From the IMG/VR virus record IMGVR_UViG_3300046616_000463, positions 1 through 27,067 of that record: DNA of 27,067 bases, one strand, 5' to 3'. Below, one piece after another: positions 12,823 to 19,557 of this stretch (positions within the stretch are counted from its first letter, which is position 1; each line of letters starts with the position of its first letter). The notes beneath the pieces are model-generated. The model made no database searches, was not told the origin of the DNA, and saw only the letters and a program-made list of their open reading frames with translations. This DNA is from a virus. The translations under genes and the position numbers were made by a program.

Positions 12823-14880
12823 ATGGAACCCGATTTCGGCGGGTATGCCACTAAGGCTGGTCTCAGGTGCTCCGACGGACGAGTGATCAAGGCCGAAGCC
12901 TTCCAGCACATGGACGGCAAGAAGGTCCCGCTCGTCTACCAGCACGGGCACAACGCCCTGGACAACGTTCTAGGTCACGTCATGCTCGAGGCCCGCGACG
13001 ACGGCATGTACAGCTACGGTTTCTTCAACGACACGAAGAACGGCAAGCTGGCCAAGACCTCGGTCCAGCACGGCGATCTCGACTCACTGTCGATCTGGGC
13101 GAACGGGTTGAAGGAGATCAACAAGAACGTCTCGCACGGCAACATCCGCGAGGTCAGTCTCGTTCTCTCCGGTGCCAATCCCGGCGCCAAGATCGACTAC
13201 GTCCGCATTCAGCACGGTGACGATCCCGACGACGTCACGGAGCTCGCGGATGAGGCCATCATTCACACCGGAGAGTCGATCCTCGTTCTTCCCGAGAAGA
13301 CCGAGACCGTCGTCGAGACCAAGGAGGATGACGCGAAGAAGACCGAGACTGTCGAGACCAAGGACGAGGTCCAGCACGCCGACAACCAGGACATGAGCGT
13401 TCAGGACGTGTTCGACTCCATGACCGACCAGCAGAAGCAGGTCACCGAATATCTGATCGGCGCGGCCCTCGAAGAAGCCGCGAGTTCCACGAACGACGGC
13501 GCCGCCGAACACTCCGACAACGATGAGGGCGGCATCGCCCACCAGGAAGGAAACGACGACATGACTCGCAACCTCTTCGAGTCGCAGCAGGCCGGCGCCA
13601 CCGGCACGGCGACCGACAAGCAGCACACGCTGTCCCACAGCGATCTGGAGGGTATCTTCGAGCAGGGCCGGAGGCTCGGCTCGCTCAAGGCGGCCGTGGA
13701 GCAGTACGCCGAGGCGCACCTCGAGCACGGTATCAGCAACATCGACATCCTGTTCCCCGACGCCAAGAACATCACCGGCGCTCCGGAGCTGGACAAGCGG
13801 CGTACCGAGTGGGTCGCGTCGGTCCTCAACAGCACCCGCCACACCCCGTTCTCTCGGATCAAGACCTTCGCCGCGGACCTGACGCAGGACCAGGCCCGTG
13901 CCAAGGGCTACATCAAGGGCAACTACAAGCTCGAGGAATGGTTCGGCGTCACGAAGCGCACCACGACGCCGACCACGATCTACAAGAAGCAGAAGCTCGA
14001 GCGCGACGACATGCTGGACATCACCGACTTCGACATCGTCGCCTTCCTCAAGGCGGAGATGCGGCTCATGACCGAGGAGGAGGTCGCGCGAGCGATCCTC
14101 ATCGGCGATGGTCGGGACGTCTCGGCGGAGGACAAGGTCAAGGACCCGATGGGCGCCTCGGACGGTGCCGGCATCCGGTCCGTGCTGAACGACCACGAGT
14201 ACTTCGTGACCACGCTGAACGTGAACGTCGACGACGCCAACTCGTCCTACGAGGAGGTTGTGGACGCCGTCATGGACGGCATGGAGTTCTACAAGGGGAC
14301 CGGTTCCCCGACCTTCTACACCACGGTCCCGGAGCTCAACAAGTTCCTCAAGGCCCGCGACGGCATGCAGCGGCGCATCTACGCCAACAAGGCCGAGGTG
14401 GCTCAGGCGCTGGGTGTGCAGGACATCGTCACCGTGGAGCCGATGAAGGAGGTCTCGGGTCTGGTCGGCATCATCGTCAACCTCGGGGACTACAACGTCG
14501 GCACCGACCGTGGCGGCGAACTCACGATGTTCGACGACTTCGACATCGACTACAACCAGCAGAAGTACCTGCTGGAGACCCGCCTGTCGGGCGCTCTGAT
14601 CCGGCCGAAGACCGCCCTGGTCATCCGCAAGACCGGTGCGTCCAACGTGCTCGCGGTGCCGCTGAAGCCGGCGTTCGTGGCGTCCACGGGTGTCGTGACG
14701 ATCCCGACCGTCACCGGCGTCGTCTACAAGGGTGCCGACGGTACGACCACGCTGACCGCGGGTGCGCAGACCGCCCTGGCGGCCGGCGCGAGCACCACCG
14801 TCTACGCTGTCCCGGCGTCCGGCTACTACTTCGCCAACACGGTGGACGACTCGTGGCCGTTCACGCGTAACCCGGCCTGA
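12823..14880 (+). CDS. prohead protease-scaffold-major capsid fusion
   Basis: A single 685-residue ORF (GAGGAG upstream). Residues 20-130 are a U35-type prohead protease: VYQHGHN (His41/43), LGHVMLEARDDG, SLSIWANG (Ser90 candidate) and the signature REVSLVLSGANPGAKIDYV. Residues 140-245 are acidic, Glu/Lys-rich and low-complexity, like a delta/scaffold domain. Residues 247-620 are an HK97-fold capsid protein (EWFGVTKRTTTPTTIY, then DITDFDIVAFLKAEMRLMTEEE, AILIGDGR, then DFDIDYNQQKYLLETRLSGALIRPKTAL). Residues about 620-685 form an Ig-like tail domain shared with the major tail protein. An in-frame ATG at 13561 with its own ribosome site could yield free capsid protein. Codons are heavily GC-ending, fitting a very abundant protein. 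Confidence 0.88.
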   Translation: MEPDFGGYATKAGLRCSDGRVIKAEAFQHMDGKKVPLVYQHGHNALDNVLGHVMLEARDDGMYSYGFFNDTKNGKLAKTSVQHGDLDSLSIWANGLKEINKNVSHGNIREVSLVLSGANPGAKIDYVRIQHGDDPDDVTELADEAIIHTGESILVLPEKTETVVETKEDDAKKTETVETKDEVQHADNQDMSVQDVFDSMTDQQKQVTEYLIGAALEEAASSTNDGAAEHSDNDEGGIAHQEGNDDMTRNLFESQQAGATGTATDKQHTLSHSDLEGIFEQGRRLGSLKAAVEQYAEAHLEHGISNIDILFPDAKNITGAPELDKRRTEWVASVLNSTRHTPFSRIKTFAADLTQDQARAKGYIKGNYKLEEWFGVTKRTTTPTTIYKKQKLERDDMLDITDFDIVAFLKAEMRLMTEEEVARAILIGDGRDVSAEDKVKDPMGASDGAGIRSVLNDHEYFVTTLNVNVDDANSSYEEVVDAVMDGMEFYKGTGSPTFYTTVPELNKFLKARDGMQRRIYANKAEVAQALGVQDIVTVEPMKEVSGLVGIIVNLGDYNVGTDRGGELTMFDDFDIDYNQQKYLLETRLSGALIRPKTALVIRKTGASNVLAVPLKPAFVASTGVVTIPTVTGVVYKGADGTTTLTAGAQTALAAGASTTVYAVPASGYYFANTVDDSWPFTRNPA
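13545..13563 (+). promoter_or_regulatory. internal ribosome-binding site and start for free major capsid protein
   Basis: GGAAGGA at 13545-13551 is nine bases ahead of ATG 13561, which is in frame with the protease-capsid ORF. The predicted product (MTRNLFESQQ onward, 439 residues) has the length and N-terminus of an ordinary HK97-type capsid protein. Whether it is used is inference. Confidence 0.55.
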
Positions 14881-14897
14881 TAAAGGTCGATATCGCC

Positions 14898-15221
14898 ATG
14901 GCAAGGTTCTACGGTGAAATCGGTTACGGCGAAACTGTAGAGACTAGTCCAGGGATGTGGGAGGACGTCATCACGGAGTATCCCTCTTATGGTGACGTCC
15001 TCCGTAACACTCGAGGGCTTAACGATGGAACGAGCGTCAATGACGATATTTCCGTCGGTAACTCGATCAGTATCGTGGCAGATGCATACGCCCGCGAACA
15101 TTTCTTTGCCATGCGCTATCTCAGCTGGCAGGGTGCACTATGGAAGATCGAAGAGGTCGAAGTAGTGCACCCCCGCCTCGTGTTGAGGCTGGGAGGTGTA
15201 TACAATGGGCCAACGCCTTGA
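14898..15221 (+). CDS. head-to-tail stopper
   Basis: A 107-residue protein from ATG 14898. The sequence RFYGEIGYGETVETSPGMWEDVI, VNDDISVGNSISIVADAYA and WKIEEVEVVHPRLVLRLGGVYNG matches a conserved family of phage head-closure proteins encoded right after the capsid gene. Such proteins form the ring that plugs the connector and docks the tail. It is a small beta-barrel-like protein without membrane segments. It overlaps the next gene by 17 bases. Confidence 0.75.
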   Translation: MARFYGEIGYGETVETSPGMWEDVITEYPSYGDVLRNTRGLNDGTSVNDDISVGNSISIVADAYAREHFFAMRYLSWQGALWKIEEVEVVHPRLVLRLGGVYNGPTP

Positions 15222-15504
15222 TCTGCACGCGATCTTGGTGGCAATTACGACTCACGTATATTTCCAGCCGCCGGCTAGCCTGGAGATACAGTACCCGTGC
15301 ATCGTCTATCAAATGGACAACGCTCGTACTGAGTTCGCTGGCAATAAGCCGTACATGTACAAGAAGCGGTACCAAATCACAGTCATTGACCGTAATCCGG
15401 ATAGCATTATTCCGGATACTATCGCTTGGCTCGAGTCGGCACTCTTCGACAGACATTACACGGCCAACAACCTTCATCACAGCGTGTTCACGCTCTACTT
15501 CTGA
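15205..15504 (+). CDS. tail terminator
   Basis: A 99-residue protein. ATG 15205 is preferred over the in-frame GTG 15196 because GGAGG at 15192-15196 is eight bases before it. The pattern LHAILVAITTHVYFQPP, YPCIVYQMDN, PYMYKKRYQITVIDRNPDS and a C-terminal FTLYF matches tail terminator/tail-completion proteins of siphoviruses. These cap the tail tube at the end of polymerisation and join it to the head. Position between stopper and major tail protein agrees. Confidence 0.75.
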   Translation: MGQRLDLHAILVAITTHVYFQPPASLEIQYPCIVYQMDNARTEFAGNKPYMYKKRYQITVIDRNPDSIIPDTIAWLESALFDRHYTANNLHHSVFTLYF

Positions 15505-15513
15505 GGACAACAC

Positions 15514-16395
15514 ATGACCAAGCTCCTTTGGGATCAGGTCGGCGAGCGGACCTACGAGACCGGTGTCGACCACGGCGTTCTGTACCCCGTCAACACCACT
15601 ACCGGTGCCTACGACTTCGGTGTGGCGTGGAACGGTTTGGTGACCCTGACCGAGTCGCCGTCGGGCGCGGAGGCCAATGCCCAGTACGCCGACAACATCA
15701 AGTACCTCAATCTGACCAGTGCCGAGGAGTTCGGCGGCACCATCGAGGCTTTCACCTACCCGATCGAGTTCGCGGAGTGCGACGGCTCGGCAGTGGTGAA
15801 CGGCGGCGTTTCCATCGGTCAGCAGACTCGACGCGTCTTCGGTCTTTGCTACCGGAGCCGTCTGGGCAACGACCTCGAGGGTAACGACCACGGCTACAAG
15901 CTGCACCTGGTGTACGGCGCCACCGCGGCGCCGTCGGAGCGGGCGTACGGCACGATCAACGACTCGCCGGAGCCGATCACATTCAGCTGGGAGTTCTCCA
16001 CCTACCCGTTGGGGGTTGGCACCATCAGCGGTGTCACCTACAAGCCGACGTCCACTCTGGTCATCGACTCCACCCTGGTGGACGCCACCGCGCTCGCGGC
16101 GCTCGAGGACCAGCTGTACGGGACCGTCGGCACCGACCCGGCCCTGCCGCTCCCGGCCGCCGTCATCGCCATCTTCGCCGGCACGATCACGGTGGCGACG
16201 CCGACCGCGCCGACGTACAACTCGACCACCAAGGTCATCACCATCCCGACCGTCACCGGTGTCGTCTACAAGATCAACGGTGTCACCAAGACCGGCACCG
16301 TGACCATCACCGAGGACACGGTCGTCAACGCGGTTCCGGCCGCCGGCTACCGCTTCCCCGCGGTCACCGACGACGACTGGTTCTTCGACTTCTAG
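15514..16395 (+). CDS. major tail protein 1 with C-terminal Ig-like domain
   Basis: A 293-residue tail-tube protein (GAGGA upstream of ATG 15514). The tube domain spans about residues 1-225: RTYETGVDHGVLYP, a NGLVTLTESPSGAE segment, YLNLTSAEEFGGTIEAFTYP, EFAECDGS, LGNDLEGNDHGYKLHLVYG and a LYGT segment. Residues about 232-293 are an Ig-like domain (VITIPTVTGVVYK through PAAGYRFPAV) that closely matches the capsid C-terminus. GC-ending codon bias is as strong as in the capsid gene, fitting hundreds of copies per virion. It is paralogous to the product at 16971-17759. I take this copy as the main tube subunit. Confidence 0.88.
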   Translation: MTKLLWDQVGERTYETGVDHGVLYPVNTTTGAYDFGVAWNGLVTLTESPSGAEANAQYADNIKYLNLTSAEEFGGTIEAFTYPIEFAECDGSAVVNGGVSIGQQTRRVFGLCYRSRLGNDLEGNDHGYKLHLVYGATAAPSERAYGTINDSPEPITFSWEFSTYPLGVGTISGVTYKPTSTLVIDSTLVDATALAALEDQLYGTVGTDPALPLPAAVIAIFAGTITVATPTAPTYNSTTKVITIPTVTGVVYKINGVTKTGTVTITEDTVVNAVPAAGYRFPAVTDDDWFFDF

Positions 16396-16417
16396 GAACC
16401 AGAGAGGAGATCAGAGA

Positions 16418-16969
16418 GTGCTCAGCATCAGGGTTACACTGTCGGAAAGCTTCGACGAATCGACAGGGAAGTTCATTACCAACGGTGTCGACCTGGAGTT
16501 CGAGCACTCTCTGTCTTCTCTGTCAAAATGGGAGTCGACTTTCGAAAAGCCCTTCCTCAACACCGAGGAGAAGACCACGGAAGAGACACTTTTCTACATT
16601 GAAAAGTGTATGCTTCTGACAAAAAATCCCCCGGGAGAATTTCTCCAGAAGTTTTCCAAAGCGAATTTCGACGCCATCCAGACCTACATCAATGACAAGC
16701 AGACTGCCACCTGGTTTAACAACAAGAAGAACCGACCTAGTGGTGGAACTCGTCAACAGATCATTACGGCGGAGGTCGTTTATGGCTGGATGGTGCATCT
16801 TCGCATCCCCTTCGAGACACAGTACTGGCATCTCAGTCGACTGTTCACACTCATTCAAGTGTGTAACGAACAGAGTAAGCCCCCCGTGAAGATGGGTCGT
16901 AGTGAGGCTGCTCGGCAGCAGGCAACTCTGAATGCACAGCGCATGAAGCAATTGGGAACCAGGGGATAA
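16418..16969 (+). CDS. tail assembly chaperone
   Basis: A 183-residue protein from GTG 16418 with GAGGAGA at 16404-16410. The signature LEFEHSLSSLSKWESTFEKPFL, EETLFYIEKCMLLT, QTYINDKQTATWF, IITAEVVYGWMVHLRIPFETQYWHLSRLFTLIQVCN and LNAQRMKQLGTRG matches a widespread siphovirus chaperone family. These proteins coat the tape measure during tube assembly. Many phages make a second, frameshifted chaperone product; I see no good evidence for one here. It sits between two major-tail paralogues instead of directly before the tape measure. Confidence 0.8.
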   Translation: MLSIRVTLSESFDESTGKFITNGVDLEFEHSLSSLSKWESTFEKPFLNTEEKTTEETLFYIEKCMLLTKNPPGEFLQKFSKANFDAIQTYINDKQTATWFNNKKNRPSGGTRQQIITAEVVYGWMVHLRIPFETQYWHLSRLFTLIQVCNEQSKPPVKMGRSEAARQQATLNAQRMKQLGTRG

Positions 16970-16970
16970 C

Positions 16971-17759
16971 ATGTCACGTATAACATGGAACGCCGCCGGC
17001 TCTCGCTTCTATGAGGCTGGAGTTGATCGAGGCGTTTTGTACATCGGTACCGCTGCAGGCATACCCTGGGTGGGACTGATTTCTGTCGATGAGAACCCGT
17101 CGGGTGGCGAGGCGAAAGCCTATTACATCGACGGTGAGAAATACCTGAACCTGTCGAGTACTGAGGAATTCGAAGCCACCATCAAAGCTTACACCTATCC
17201 CGTAGAGTTTGCGGAATGCGATGGATCTTCTCGTGTTCGGGTGGGATTGTTCTTCGGTCAGCAAGGCCGGACAAACTTCGGTTTCTCGTACCGCACTAAG
17301 GTCGGTAATGATCTCGAGGGTGTTGACCACGGCTACAAGTTGCATCTAGTGTACAACGCCTTGGCAACTCCGTCGTCCAAATCCGTCGCAACGTTCGGTG
17401 ATTCTCCCGAGGCTTCTGATTTCAGTTGGAATCTCACCACGAAGTCACGAAAAGTATCGGGATATCGATCAACCGCGCACGTTGTTGTGGATTCTCGGTA
17501 TACGCACCCGGTGACGTTGACCGCCATCGAAGATCTTCTCTATGGGACCGACAGTGGAATTTCTCGACTTCCCACTCCCGAAGAGCTTGTCACTATCTTC
17601 GATATTCCTGTGGTCTTCCAGGTCACGGATAACGGCGATGACACGTTCACCGTTGCCGGCCCTGGAGATACTGTTCTGGACATCGGTCTGGGCAAATTCG
17701 TCATCGATTATTCCACGGTAGTGGATAACGGCGATGACACGTTCACTATTTCCGCTTAG
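16971..17759 (+). CDS. major tail protein 2 (paralogue)
   Basis: A 262-residue paralogue of the protein at 15514-16395, sharing SRFYEAGVDRGVLY, LISVDENPSGGEAKAYY, KYLNLSSTEEFEATIKAYTYPVEFAECDGS, FSYRTKVGNDLEGVDHGYKLHLVYN and a LLYGTDSGISRLPTPEE segment. It lacks the Ig-like domain; its end instead has two copies of DNGDDTFT, encoded by an exact 24-bp repeat. Third-position GC bias is weaker than in copy 1, suggesting lower expression. Possible roles are a minor tube ring, a tail-tip or collar subunit, or a spare variant. ATG 16971 is one base after the chaperone stop. Confidence 0.8.
   Translation: MSRITWNAAGSRFYEAGVDRGVLYIGTAAGIPWVGLISVDENPSGGEAKAYYIDGEKYLNLSSTEEFEATIKAYTYPVEFAECDGSSRVRVGLFFGQQGRTNFGFSYRTKVGNDLEGVDHGYKLHLVYNALATPSSKSVATFGDSPEASDFSWNLTTKSRKVSGYRSTAHVVVDSRYTHPVTLTAIEDLLYGTDSGISRLPTPEELVTIFDIPVVFQVTDNGDDTFTVAGPGDTVLDIGLGKFVIDYSTVVDNGDDTFTISA
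17627..17746 (+). repeat. exact 24-bp direct repeat in major tail protein 2
   Basis: The same 24 bases occur at 17627-17650 and 17723-17746, in the same frame, 96 bp apart, each encoding DNGDDTFT. Confidence 0.85.
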
Positions 17760-17776
17760 TAAGAAAGGATGGTCAC

Positions 17777-18418
17777 GTGGCCGTCGTAACCGTATATACC
17801 AGCGATAAAGTCGATGAGCTTGTCCTGGGCACTGTCGTCGGTGCGGCCATCACCAGTGGTCATCTCATCCTCACCCTGCATGACGGAAGCACTGTTGATG
17901 TTGGTGCTGTCATTTCCGCAATTGCCGATGCTTCAGACACTGTCAAGGGTATCGTTGAGCTCGCTACCGATGCAGAGACCGCCACTGGCACTGACACGAC
18001 TCGGGCAGTTACGCCATTCGGTCTTGCTGCTCTGGTTGCTTCCACCACCGCCAAGGGTATCGTTGAGCTCGCGACTACCACTGAGACCACGACTGGCACC
18101 GATGCCGTGCGGGCCACGACTCCAGCGGGAGTGAAGGCTGTTGCCGACACGAAGCAACCGCTCGATTCCGATCTCACCACCATTGCGGCATTGACGCCGT
18201 CGAATGGCGATTTCCTCGAGTATACGAGCGGTGCGTGGGCCAACCGAACCCCCACTCAGGCGGGATCGACACTCTCAACGAGCGGTAGTCTTCCGATCGT
18301 GTGGTATACCTCGGGCAGTACCTATGCTTCGGTAGCTGGTCCCGCAATCTACGTGGGCCCTATCGATCCCGGCACTCCTCCGAACGGATCTATCTGGTTC
18401 GATACGACTGGTGCGTGA
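17777..18418 (+). CDS. second tail fibre-like protein with KGIVELAT repeats
   Basis: A 213-residue protein; AAGAAAGGA precedes GTG 17777. The N-terminus is a beta-rich segment. Two repeats start at KGIVELATDAETATGTDTTR and KGIVELATTTETTTGTDAVR, followed by [AV][VT]TP[FA]G; this is a known phage-tail-fibre collagen-like/triple-beta repeat. A SDLTTIAAL motif and IYVGPIDPGTPPNGSIWFDT near the end resemble the ending of the fibre at 4513-5985. Probably a short trimeric fibre or an adapter for the next gene's lectin-like product. Confidence 0.75.
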   Translation: MAVVTVYTSDKVDELVLGTVVGAAITSGHLILTLHDGSTVDVGAVISAIADASDTVKGIVELATDAETATGTDTTRAVTPFGLAALVASTTAKGIVELATTTETTTGTDAVRATTPAGVKAVADTKQPLDSDLTTIAALTPSNGDFLEYTSGAWANRTPTQAGSTLSTSGSLPIVWYTSGSTYASVAGPAIYVGPIDPGTPPNGSIWFDTTGA

Positions 18419-18421
18419 GTC

Positions 18422-19162
18422 ATGACTCAATATCAGTTCATTATCGATAACTTCAATGACAACTCGATCGATACGACGATTTGGTCCCCGGCGTCAGGAT
18501 CGACTAGTCAGACTGAAACTAGTGGAAAGCTGAACACCCCTTGCGCGTCTTCCGCCGCTCCCACGAGCATGCGAACACAGCGCAACTGGTACGATTTGCG
18601 CAAAGGACGTCTGGCCATTCGGTTGACGCGATCAGGAACCACGGACAGCAACGTCTACACGTACTTCGGTATTCGAGACGTCAGCAACAACTCTTACTTC
18701 CTCTTCGCGAGAAGTAACGACGCAACATTGCAGAATGCTTCAAACAATCTCGGAACCGGTACGGCCACCAACGTTGACACAACGGTGGGGCTGGGTCCTT
18801 CGTGGACCGCAAACAGCTTTATTGGCTGGACGTATACTGAGGGAACCAAAACGTACAGTCTCGGTAAATCCACGGACGGCGTTACGTGGACAGAAATCCA
18901 CAAATACGTCGTTACCACAGCGGGCGCGTTCGATTTCAAACGTGTCGGGTTGATGGTGGGATGTACCAGCTACGGTACCGTCACCAACTTCACTCCCCAG
19001 TGGGATGACTATTCATATTTCATCCAGGACACAGCACTGAAAGTGAAGACTCGATCTGGCGGAGCGTGGGTGGCTTCCTCCGTCAAGGTTCGAGTGGGTG
19101 GATCGTGGAAGCGAGCTGTTCAGAAAACTCGTACCAGCGGAGGCTGGAAACAATCAGTATAG
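18422..19162 (+). CDS. concanavalin-A-like lectin/glucanase-fold minor tail protein
   Basis: A 246-residue protein starting three bases after the fibre stop. The pattern DNFNDNSIDTTIWSP near the N-terminus, then LAIRLTRSGTTDSNVYTYFGIRD, TDGVTWTEIHKYVV and FKRVGLMVG is typical of ConA-like (laminin-G/DUF1349-type) beta-sandwiches that bind glycans. The C-terminus has three K-x-R/T-x-GG-x-W repeats (TRSGGAWV, VRVGGSWK, TRTSGGWK), a motif frequent in actinophage minor tail proteins. No catalytic pair is evident. With the upstream fibre it is a candidate receptor-binding unit. Confidence 0.7.
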   Translation: MTQYQFIIDNFNDNSIDTTIWSPASGSTSQTETSGKLNTPCASSAAPTSMRTQRNWYDLRKGRLAIRLTRSGTTDSNVYTYFGIRDVSNNSYFLFARSNDATLQNASNNLGTGTATNVDTTVGLGPSWTANSFIGWTYTEGTKTYSLGKSTDGVTWTEIHKYVVTTAGAFDFKRVGLMVGCTSYGTVTNFTPQWDDYSYFIQDTALKVKTRSGGAWVASSVKVRVGGSWKRAVQKTRTSGGWKQSV

Positions 19163-19179
19163 AATAGGCGGGAGTCGAC

Positions 19180-19557
19180 TTGATATCCATCCATACAAGC
19201 GGTTCCTTCGATAAAACGAGAAATCATCTCCGAAAATTAGCCCGGGGGGATTTTTACCAGGGACTCGACAAGTATGCTCGTGCAGGAGCCGATGCTCTAG
19301 CACGTGCCACACCAATCGACTCCGGCCTATCTGCTGGTTCGTGGAACTACAAGATCGAGAAGTCCGGCGCAAATCTCACCATATCCTGGTTCAACACCGA
19401 CGTGGAGAATGGTTTCCCCGTGGCAGTCATGCTCCAATATGGATATAGCACGGGAACCGGCGGTTATGTCCAGGGTCGGGATTACATCAACCCGGCTATG
19501 CGTCCCATATTTGATCAGATCGAAGAAGCAGTCAGAAAGGCGGTGACCTCCTCATGA
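19180..19557 (+). CDS. HK97 gp10-like tail completion protein
   Basis: A 125-residue protein from TTG 19180, supported by GGGAG at 19170-19174. The core GLDKYARAGADALARATPIDSGLSAGSWNYKIEK followed by NTDVENGFPVAVMLQYGY and YINPAMRPIFDQIEEAVRKA matches the HK97 gp10 family (tail completion/neck). These proteins normally lie between the stopper and the major tail protein; here the gene is immediately upstream of the tape measure and overlaps it by ATGA. Confidence 0.75.
   Translation: MISIHTSGSFDKTRNHLRKLARGDFYQGLDKYARAGADALARATPIDSGLSAGSWNYKIEKSGANLTISWFNTDVENGFPVAVMLQYGYSTGTGGYVQGRDYINPAMRPIFDQIEEAVRKAVTSS

Noticed and set aside
13084-14904. Long open frame of 606 codons on the minus strand across the capsid gene
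   Set aside because: It mirrors a GC-ending coding region, where antisense frames stay open by composition; the product is Arg/Val/Asp low-complexity and has no recognisable domain.
16621-16627. Slippery heptamer A AAA AAT in frame in the tail assembly chaperone
   Set aside because: It fits the -1 slip pattern, but it lies mid-gene and the -1 frame stops at 16693-16695, giving a truncated product rather than the usual extended chaperone. No clear downstream stem or second ORF was seen.
16959-16973. Possible +1 frameshift joining chaperone to the second major tail protein
   Set aside because: The reading frames are compatible, but the second gene has its own ATG and an AGGGGA upstream, so separate initiation is simpler.
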